Source: Candidatus Woesearchaeota archaeon
GTDB lineage: Archaea > Nanobdellota > Nanobdellia > Woesearchaeales > DSVV01
Assembly (NCBI GenBank): GCA_016205905.1
Contig: JACQSP010000099.1
Coordinates: 1 to 12,939, forward strand
DNA: 12,939 nucleotides
Reading direction: 5' to 3'
A program made the position numbers and the translations under genes. How positions within the stretch are numbered: the first letter of the stretch is position 1; every line of letters begins with the position of its first letter. Positions 5,367 through 12,100 of this stretch are shown here, in pieces. The notes beneath the pieces were generated by a model. That model searched no databases and had not been told where the DNA came from. It saw nothing but the letters and a program-made list of their open reading frames with translations.

Positions 5367-5711
5367 TTATTTATGAACATCTAGAGAAATCTGCAATTTG
5401 GCTCCATAGAATCCCATTGTTACATTATAAACTTCATCAGGCGTTCCCTCATTTTTAAGTGAGGTATGTAACATATTATGTCTTTTGGCTACACCTGCAT
5501 CCATTAGTCTTTGTCTAACAGCAGGAAATAGTGTTGGAGCAGTTGCTTCATATTGTAACATTAAGATTACGCCAATATCTGTATGTCTTGTTAGCTTCAA
5601 ATCTTTTAAATCATCCAAAGATTCTACTCTTTGAATTTCTGGAAGATTGGCTCTTAAATATTCTATTCCTTCTTGTCTATATCTTGCTAGATGTTCATCG
5701 AATGCGTTCAT
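5367..5711 (-). CDS. Unknown soluble 114-residue protein of cassette 2
   Basis: 114 residues, no membrane segment or signal peptide. The N-terminal half looks helical and charged (NAFDEHLARYRQEGIEYLRA, IQRVESLDDLKDLKL). The second half alternates strands and helices (DIGVILMLQYEATA, VYNVTMGFYGAKLQISLDV). I recognise no family. Arg outnumbers Lys (8 to 6) and Ala is common (9), unlike the very Lys-rich neighbours, so it may have arrived from a different genome. The gene starts leaderless from its own TATA box at 5735-5744 and is tightly framed by a perfect 17-bp inverted repeat. The stop codon lies 5 bases from the left repeat. Coding status is likely because promoter spacing and frame agree. 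Confidence 0.75.
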   Translation of the reverse strand: MNAFDEHLARYRQEGIEYLRANLPEIQRVESLDDLKDLKLTRHTDIGVILMLQYEATAPTLFPAVRQRLMDAGVAKRHNMLHTSLKNEGTPDEVYNVTMGFYGAKLQISLDVHK

Positions 5712-5756
5712 AGTAACTGTGGAGTGATAAACTTGTTTATAAATCTATTGATTTTG
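5712..5756 (-). promoter_or_regulatory. TATA promoter of the cassette 2 gene
   Basis: On the minus strand ATTTATAAAC (5735-5744) is centred about 28 bases before the ATG at 5711, which predicts a leaderless mRNA. It is the second cassette with its own promoter. Confidence 0.65.
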
Positions 5757-5763
5757 TATGCGA

Positions 5764-5792
5764 GTGCGCCTTTTTCTCAATTTCGCATAACA
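5764..5792. repeat. Right terminal inverted-repeat region of cassette 2
   Basis: GTGCGCCTTTTTCTCAA (5764-5780), two bases, then TCGCATAACA (5783-5792). These are the inverted partners of 5346-5362 and 5286-5295. As in cassette 1, the two blocks are separated by only 2 bases on this side. Confidence 0.7.
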
Positions 5793-5833
5793 CCTATTAA
5801 ACGCAGTTTTAATTGCGTTTAATAGAGTGTTTG
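5779..5833. other. Short multi-core site C next to the recombinase (attI-like candidate)
   Basis: The core AATTTCGCATAAC (5779-5791) is followed 32 bases on by a near-copy, AATTGCGTTTAAT (5811-5823), as a direct repeat. The same bases form a hairpin: AACAC (5789-5793) and CTATTAAACGCA (5794-5805) pair with TGCGTTTAATAG (5814-5825) and GTGTT (5827-5831). An integron attI site likewise is short, combines inverted and direct core-like repeats, and lies between the integrase gene and the first cassette. Here the site lies 48 bases before the recombinase start, upstream of its TATA box. Confidence 0.5.
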
Positions 5834-5840
5834 ATGGTTA

Positions 5841-5880
5841 AAGCGAAACATTTATTAACAACAAGATTTTTTAATGGAAT
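5841..5880 (+). promoter_or_regulatory. TATA promoter of the recombinase gene
   Basis: AAGCGAAAC (BRE-like) and ATTTATTA (5850-5857) are centred about 27 bases before the ATG at 5881, predicting a leaderless mRNA. The promoter abuts site C, so recombinase bound there could repress its own gene. Confidence 0.6.
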
Positions 5881-6663
5881 ATGGAAGAGAATGAGTTATA
5901 TCTACAAAAACTCACTGAAGAATTAAAACTAAGAAAATATTCTCCTAAAACCATAAATGTGTATCTCAATTTAATCCAGAATTTTTTAAGATCAAACCTT
6001 ACTCCTCGTGAATTTCTGTTAACCTCTGTTGATAAGAGCCATTCTACTCTTCGCTCAGTTTATTTTGCATTGCAATTTTTCTACAAGAATGTGCTTAAAC
6101 AGGATTTTACTGAAGAATTACCTATAGGAAAGAAATCAGGGCATCTTCCTCAAGTACTCAATAAAGAAGAAATTACCTCTTTGTTTAATGTTATATTAAA
6201 CCTAAAACATCGTTTTTTGTTGATGATTTTATATTATACTGGAATTCGCTTAAACGAGGTTGTAAACCTGCAATGGGAAGATTTCGACTTTGAACGAAAA
6301 ATTATTCATCTCAAAGTAACCAAAGGAACTAAAGATAGAATAATATTTCTTCATAAAAACATAGAAGACTTAATTCAAAATTTTGGGTTAAGAAAAGAAG
6401 GATCGGTATTTCAATCTAATCTGGGTAAGAAATATAGCCTTCGTAGCGTCCAAATGATTGTTCGCCATGCTGCAAAAAAGGCAGGAATACTTAAAAAAGT
6501 AACGCCTCACACACTTCGCCATTCTTTTGCAACACATCTTTTAGAAGCAGGTGCAGATATAAGACACATACAAAAATTATTAGGTCATGCAAATCTTCAG
6601 ACAACACAAATATACACGCATGTGGCAAATAAGGATATCAAAAATCTGGCAAATTTATTATAA
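5881..6663 (+). CDS. xerA: Tyrosine recombinase, XerA/XerC/D-like
   Basis: 260 residues with the two usual parts. The N-terminal SAM-like DNA-binding domain (about 1-80) includes LKLRKYSPKTINVYL. The catalytic domain carries all active residues: R123 (TGIRLNEV), K148 (VTKGTKDR), H210 and R213 (HTLRHSFATHL), H236 (LLGHANLQ) and the nucleophile Y245 (IYTHV). K148 to H210 spans 62 residues, near the ~70 of Xer proteins and well short of IntI integrases, so the IntI-specific insert is absent. It strand-exchanges DNA at paired short arms. As archaeal XerA it could resolve chromosome dimers; next to an array of folded sites with genes between them, it could instead move cassettes. It diverges from the array. 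The symbol xerA is by similarity of type only. Confidence 0.92.
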   Translation: MEENELYLQKLTEELKLRKYSPKTINVYLNLIQNFLRSNLTPREFLLTSVDKSHSTLRSVYFALQFFYKNVLKQDFTEELPIGKKSGHLPQVLNKEEITSLFNVILNLKHRFLLMILYYTGIRLNEVVNLQWEDFDFERKIIHLKVTKGTKDRIIFLHKNIEDLIQNFGLRKEGSVFQSNLGKKYSLRSVQMIVRHAAKKAGILKKVTPHTLRHSFATHLLEAGADIRHIQKLLGHANLQTTQIYTHVANKDIKNLANLL

Positions 6664-6939
6664 TATTATAGTTTTCTTTGTGCTAAATAATTTTTTTAGA
6701 TTTACGGCTTCATCTATTTAATCGTTTTCTTAAAATTTGTTAAGTTTCTGCAAAAAATAACAACAATGGCGCAGACGAGACAGGGGTTGCCCCATTCGGG
6801 GTGTCGAGTAGGACAAATTCCGTAGGAATTTGGCCGTCTGCTGCCATTGTTGTTGTTATTTTTTGCACTGAAAACTAAAAGAAGATTAATTTTTTGATGA
6901 AGCCTAGATTTACAATAACTTTATATATTACATTATTTA
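6664..6939. other. Gene-free region around a large inverted repeat
   Basis: No credible ORF lies between the recombinase and the next gene. A T-tract at 6691-6697 could terminate the recombinase transcript. GGCTTCATC (6706-6714) and GATGAAGCC (6896-6904) form a 9-bp inverted pair enclosing the large structure at 6749-6867. The promoter of the next gene lies at 6920-6927. Confidence 0.6.
6749..6867. other. Large three-branched inverted repeat (element D)
   Basis: A long basal stem pairs TGCAAAAAATAACAAC plus AATGGC-GCAGACG (6749-6777) with CGTCTGC-TGCCATT plus GTTGTTGTTATTTTTTGCA (6835-6867). The 3' arm has four extra bases. Two arms emerge at the top: GACA (6779-6782) with TGTC (6802-6805) around CCCC-ATTC-GGGG, and CAAATTCC-GTA-GGAATTTG (6814-6832). 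It shares no long sequence with A or B, although ATAACAAC also occurs at B's left arm. It may be a structured RNA gene, another recombination site or a small non-coding element. Only the pairing is certain. Confidence 0.6.
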
Positions 6940-6951
6940 ATGAAGTTCTCA
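6916..6951 (+). promoter_or_regulatory. TATA promoter that sets the start of the four-TM gene
   Basis: TTTATATA (6920-6927) is centred 28 bases before the ATG at 6952 but only 16 before the in-frame ATG at 6940. In the other single-gene or first genes here the TATA-to-ATG distance is 27-29, except the protease gene. Transcription would therefore start after 6940, favouring 6952 as the true start. Confidence 0.55.
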
Positions 6952-8148
6952 ATGGACCAGCCATATATCAACACTAAAATTAAAAAATTGCCAGAAGGCG
7001 ATAAATTATTAGTGGAACATCCTCAGGAAAGAAATCTTTATCATCCTAAAAAGTTAACTGGAGGCAATTTTGTATGGAAGTCTCTCAGCGCATTCTTTGG
7101 CTTGATACTAATTGCTGCTATTGCTTTTTTATCAGTGATGGAATATAATTCAATGCCAAACTATGTTTTCTCCTTATGGCTGTTTATTGCAGTTAATGTA
7201 ATCTTAGTTTTGTTTACTATATTATTTTTCTGGTACTTCTTTGATGGATTGTTTGTACATTTTCATAATGACAGATATTTTGTCAATGTAAATGAAGATT
7301 ATATTCTGATAAGACAAAACAAACGGGCAACTTTCCTGCCGTGGCATAATATTGCTAAATATACAATAGACAGAAGAGAAACAGACAATTTTGTCACTTC
7401 AATTTGTTTGGATGTTGTTGATAATAATCCTGAGCATCCATTAACAAAAACCTTAAAGATACCGCATATTTTTCTGGATAGTTTTAACAAGATTTATGCG
7501 CTTGTTTATACTCACATGAAAAAACACGAAGAGCAGATTAAAGAATGGCCGATTGTAATGGGCTTGTCAATAAACAATGAAAGGCTGCCTGTTCATATCA
7601 GTGATATCATAAAAAAGAAACAGGATGATGAAAGAATACTTTATTTTGAGGCAAAACTAAATTATTTCTGGAAATTGTTCACGTCAATCCTTAGCTTTGT
7701 GTTTGCATTTGGCTTTATTATGACTGCATTAGACTTTATAGGAACAACAAACTTCTGGGTTTTGGAGCTTACTAAATATTCATTGAACTTCAGAATCTTT
7801 ATTGTTATATTGGTTGCTCTTTTAGCAGTTGGTTGTTTGGCATTGGTTGTTTGGAGCATTATATCTATAATAAAAACACCAAAACAACAACTAATCATTG
7901 CAAAAGAAGGATTTATTGAAAGAATATTTGACATTGTTTATGTCATTCCTTGGAAATCTGTTAAAGCTGTTGATTCAAAATGGTTTTCTTATGGCAATAT
8001 GCATGATAAAGGCGAATTAAAAATCCAGATAACCTATTCTGACAAGCCAAAGGCAAAAGCATGCCATATATACAATATCCAAGGCAGTTATCACATTGAT
8101 GCCCAGCAGCTTCTTAATCTTTTGACAGAATATTGGAAGAAAGAGTGA
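6952..8148 (+). CDS. Four-TM membrane protein with two PH-like cytosolic domains
   Basis: 398 residues from the preferred start, or 402 from the upstream ATG at 6940. The architecture repeats: a short soluble lead, a TM pair (about 42-62 and 72-97, counted from the upstream ATG), a beta-rich soluble part (about 105-190: GLFVHFHNDRYFVNVNEDYILI, ATFLPWHNIAKYTI). A second TM pair (about 245-268 and 283-312) and a second beta-rich part (QQLIIAKEGFIERIFDIVYVIPWKSVKAV, LKIQITYS) follow. Both soluble parts have the 'strand, strand, PWxx(I/V)K' look of bacterial-type PH domains (bPH/DUF304-like) with a WHNI or WKSV turn. The family is only roughly recognised and the function is unknown; such proteins are often membrane scaffolds. 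It converges with the next gene. Confidence 0.8.
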   Translation: MDQPYINTKIKKLPEGDKLLVEHPQERNLYHPKKLTGGNFVWKSLSAFFGLILIAAIAFLSVMEYNSMPNYVFSLWLFIAVNVILVLFTILFFWYFFDGLFVHFHNDRYFVNVNEDYILIRQNKRATFLPWHNIAKYTIDRRETDNFVTSICLDVVDNNPEHPLTKTLKIPHIFLDSFNKIYALVYTHMKKHEEQIKEWPIVMGLSINNERLPVHISDIIKKKQDDERILYFEAKLNYFWKLFTSILSFVFAFGFIMTALDFIGTTNFWVLELTKYSLNFRIFIVILVALLAVGCLALVVWSIISIIKTPKQQLIIAKEGFIERIFDIVYVIPWKSVKAVDSKWFSYGNMHDKGELKIQITYSDKPKAKACHIYNIQGSYHIDAQQLLNLLTEYWKKE

Positions 8149-8234
8149 ATTTGTTTTTAATGGATTCTAAACACTAATTTTCAAAGTGATAAAGCAAATA
8201 CTGTGAATAAGAAGATGAATGGGTAAAAAATAAT
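8149..8234. terminator. Convergent intergenic region with T-rich ends
   Basis: TTTGTTTTTA (8151-8160) follows the + strand gene. On the minus strand a run of six T (8224-8229) follows the nucleotidyltransferase gene. Archaeal termination uses such T-tracts without needing a hairpin, so each gene seems to have its own. Nothing else is visible here. Confidence 0.45.
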
Positions 8235-9023
8235 TTACTTCAATAATACTATCTTTCTAAGCTCTTCGTTTAATTCAGATAAGGTAGCATATGATTTCTC
8301 TTTTGGTGCTTCACTGTCATCCTTTAAAAAAGATTCAATATAGTTGTCCATCACCACAATGTTTTGAATAATATCTTTCTCTTTTCCTTGTGATTTTAGC
8401 TCAATGATTTCATTTAGTTTATTAAATACATTAAGTGGAATAAACTTTTTCAGTTCTTTCAAAGCATCATGAAATATTATTGGTGGGACAGACTTTTTGT
8501 GCACGACCCATTTAGCGTTAATTAAGCCCCTGTACGCATATAAATATTTTTTATAGGTTACTAATTCACCAGACTTAAGATATTTTAAATAATTATTTCT
8601 GCACATTGATTTGTAATGGTGATAAAGAGATGTTTTATTAAAATTATTTATTGCAAACTTCTTGAATACAGTATTTTGTTCACCGTAATATACAATGTCA
8701 CTCATTAACCATTCAATTGTTGTCGGGTTTGAAGAAGAAAGCATTTTTACATATTTGAAGACATCAAAACCACTTATGTCAATAAATGCGCCTTGAGAAG
8801 AACAAGGATTTCCTTGTTTGTCATAATAAGCTTCAATGACTTCACTCGGTTTGTTAATTTGAATATAATCGTTTAAAGGCCGAACGAAAACAAGCCTAAC
8901 ATCATAATCACTATCCTTGCTATCCATTCGCCATGCTCGGCTTCCATTTTCTACTGCAAACAATATTTTAACTTTCTTTTCTTTTTCTATACTCTTGCAG
9001 ATTTTTGCAATTTTATCTTTCAT
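8235..9023 (-). CDS. Predicted nucleotidyltransferase, COG3541/RlaP type
   Basis: 262 residues. The N-terminal Pol-beta-fold active site is clear: helix-turn GS in AVENGSRAW (23-31), then the metal-binding pair D39 and D41 in DSDYDVRLVFV (37-47), and a third carboxylate, D82, in AFIDISGFDVFKYVKML (79-95). 'SNPTTIEWL' (about 98-106) and 'YHHYKSMCRNNYLKYL' (about 134-149) are characteristic of the COG3541 group, whose members include RlaP, found near RNA ligases. The C-terminal half is helical. It probably transfers a nucleotide to an RNA, protein or small molecule, but the substrate is unknown and no RNA ligase gene is in this window. The leaderless start fits AATATAAA (9046-9053) at 26-27 bases. 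Confidence 0.88.
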   Translation of the reverse strand: MKDKIAKICKSIEKEKKVKILFAVENGSRAWRMDSKDSDYDVRLVFVRPLNDYIQINKPSEVIEAYYDKQGNPCSSQGAFIDISGFDVFKYVKMLSSSNPTTIEWLMSDIVYYGEQNTVFKKFAINNFNKTSLYHHYKSMCRNNYLKYLKSGELVTYKKYLYAYRGLINAKWVVHKKSVPPIIFHDALKELKKFIPLNVFNKLNEIIELKSQGKEKDIIQNIVVMDNYIESFLKDDSEAPKEKSYATLSELNEELRKIVLLK

Positions 9024-9100
9024 TATGCTAGTTAAATCTAAACAGAATATAAATTTTATGTTAAGCGTTATCTTAAGTTAGAATAAAATAAAATATAGTT
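9024..9100 (-). promoter_or_regulatory. Promoter of the nucleotidyltransferase gene and end of the protease gene
   Basis: On the minus strand TTTATATT (9046-9053) is centred about 26 bases before the ATG at 9023, predicting a leaderless mRNA. The stretch 9081-9099 is T-rich on the same strand and directly follows the protease stop codon, so it may also terminate that transcript. Confidence 0.5.
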
Positions 9101-12100
9101 TTATCTCATATAATTCACAGTATAATTATTTCCAACAACTCTCATCTCATAACCTTCTCCTGCATTAATGCAGTCAAACTCGCCAGACCATGATGCTGTA
9201 TAACTCGCTGTTTGGTATTTTGCAGTTGCTGTATTATATCTGAACAGCATATCGCCACTGCTTGCGCCGTAAAATATCAAGTCTAAATCGCATTTCTCCT
9301 GCGGTGTGTTAAAGCTTATTATATTTAATTCGCCTGCATTTGTTACATTTCCTGCCATGTTCGTTGAAGATGATAATGTAAACGAGCTGTTAGCCACAGG
9401 AACACTTCCTACAAAAGTTATATTATACGCACTTGTAACTGGTTTAAATACATATCCTTGATTTATATTAAACATATTAAAGTCGCCAAACCATCCAAAG
9501 CCAGAAAAGAATTGCACAGATTCTGGTTTGTTAGTTGTGGTATTATAAGTATAAATCACGTCGCTGTTTGATGCGCCTGATGTACTTAGTGATGTACTTG
9601 ATATTAATGCCGATAAACTTAAATTGCTTACATTCAAAGGCACAGACATAATAATCTGTTCAACACCACTGTTAGGATTGCCTGTTGTGGCGGGAATTTC
9701 TTTTTTAAACACACCCAGGGTTGTATTCGACGCATTTACTCTCGCAGTAGAATTCATTGCTACAATTTTATAATATCTTTGTGCTACACTGTTTGTTTGT
9801 GTTATTGCACTAATTGTTGCATCAGTATAATTCAGCTCAGATGTAGTAAGGTTAGGTGTTGCATTGCCGGCAAATTCCCACAGTAATGTAACATTGCTGT
9901 CATAAATTATTCCATAACTTCCTGCATTTTTTGTCTTATTCCATGATAATGTAACAGAACCATTGCTGTTTAACACAATTGAATGATTGATTGGGAGCCA
10001 TGGATAAACTGCACTTGCATCTGAAATAGTTGTTGTATTGCTGGAATTTCGCTGATAAAAGTTTGTTGAGGTGCAGGTAATATTATAAGAATACAATGTA
10101 GCATTAGCAAATGTTCTGTTGTACTGGTAATATCCCATGCCAGAATTATAACTCATGATAAATTTACTGGATGTATCATTGAATGTAATATTGCACGTCG
10201 CAGATGTTACAGGCAATGACGAGCTGAAATTAGTATAATTCGCAAAGAAATATATCTCTTCATTTTGATATTTTATTGTCGTTGAATTTAGTTTGCCAGC
10301 GTCAAGCACATCCCAAATATCTAAGCTTGTATTCTCAGCAGAACTGTAATTAGAGAAACCAATTGTATAAAAGTCTACTCTGCCTTGTGTACTGTTAACT
10401 ATCTGGCATGATGTGCATGAAACACCATCTTTTAACGGCATTGGCATTGCAAAGCTTACATTGTAAAGTGAAACAGTAACATTTGTTGTCAAGGTTGAAT
10501 GCAGTCCAGATGAATTAACATAAAGGTTATTCGATGCAAATATAACACTCTTGTCAAAATTCATATCTCCAAAATATCCATATCCATTCCAAACAATCTT
10601 GCCATTGGTTGTGTTCTCTAATACCACGCCTGTTTTATTATAAAGATTTTGTAAGTTGCCAAAATTAGTTGTGGCACCGTCAAACTTAGTAACAATAGGA
10701 TTAATATTTAGGCCGCCCGAAACAACCAAACTATAATCTTGGCTGCTTTGAGAAATTGAATATGCAGAAACATTGATTGTATATGTGCCTGTTTCGACCT
10801 CATTTACAGACGAGTTTAATATGAGCATTTCAACATTATTAAGCCTGTCTTGTGAGCCATTATAAGGCCATGCGAAATTATTTCCATAATATCTTGTTCC
10901 ATTTGGACTGATAACTATTAAATCCAAGTCATTGACCAAATTTGTGCTTGCAGAAGCAGAAGATTCAAAGTCAGTCCAGACTAATGTAATCTTTAGCTGA
11001 TTATTGCCTGTATTTGTGTTGTTTACGACGCTGAACGTATGCGTATCATACTGTCCGGAGCTTGTAAACCCAGTTTTATTGTCAATATATTTGAAATATC
11101 TTGGATAAGAAGGCATCAATGTATTGGTCAAATTAATCCTTCCCCAGCCAGTAACATTGCTCGGGATGCCATAGCCAATGTCCTGCGCCCCATTCAATAT
11201 CATCGCTTTAATTAACGATGCTCTTGGTGAATCATATCCTAAATTTCTGACAAAATTTTCTCTGACAAGAGCAGCATATCCGGATGTAATTGGCGCAGCC
11301 ATTGAAGTTCCGGAACATGATGAATAATAACCACTGCTATCAAAAGCACTGCTGCATGATTGTGTTGAACCGCCTAGTTTAGAAGACCTTGTTGAAACAA
11401 TGTTTGTACCAGGAGCAACAACATCAGGCTTAATTCTGCCGTCATTAGCGGGCCCTCTGCTAGAAAAAGATGCAATTAAATTAACATTGCCGCTGCTTCT
11501 ATTGCTTTGTGAAGCTCCTACTGTAATAATGTTCTTTGCAGTTCCAGGATCTCTTACTGTCTGTAAACTTGGGCCGTCATTTCCAGCTGAGTTTAATATT
11601 AAAATGTCTTTATTATCCCACATGAATGCGTCTAACCGTTTAGCAAGTGCATTGCTGTACTCTGTTGTTGACGAACCCCAACTATTTGATTCTGTTCTTG
11701 CGCCGTCGTTGTAAAGTGTTTGTATCATTGTTGTATCCAACCCAGAAACATAAACACTTTTAGAGCCAGCATCATCACCTGCTCCGTAAAAAGTTAGGTT
11801 TGAAGCGTAAGCCATTCCTCTGTACTGTCCCGATGATTGTGTACCATTGCCAAATATTGAGCCGGATGTATGTGTACCGTGGCCATTTACATCATCTGCG
11901 CTTGTGCATGATGCACCATATAACTGACAGAGCGAATTTGATATTGATGAGATATTGACTATTCTATTATCAAAATCTAAATGTATATCGCCTTCTGTTC
12001 CAAGAGCATCAACACCTGTATCAATGCCAGAATCAATAATACCGATTGTCTGCCCAGAGCCGTTTAAATGCAGAATATTTCCAGTCGGATCAGCCTCTAC

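Larger units (their letters stand above)
3425..6663. mobile_element. Candidate integron-like cassette array with divergent tyrosine recombinase
   Basis: The order from right to left is: recombinase gene (+), short multi-core site C, a one-gene cassette (-), folded element B, a two-gene cassette (-), folded element A, and a decayed element. All cassette genes read away from the recombinase, and each gene or gene pair is followed at its 3' side by a folded site, as in integrons. Boundary sites share AATTnnnnnTAAC. Elements A and B are near-identical over 114 bases, like the attC sites of one array. The recombinase is not a canonical IntI, so the assignment rests on layout, symmetry and core motifs, and mobility is inferred. 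Confidence 0.5.

Noticed and set aside
5881..6663. Calling the recombinase IntI
   Set aside because: The spacing between the catalytic Lys and HxxR leaves no room for the IntI-specific segment, so only the layout, not the protein, is integron-like.
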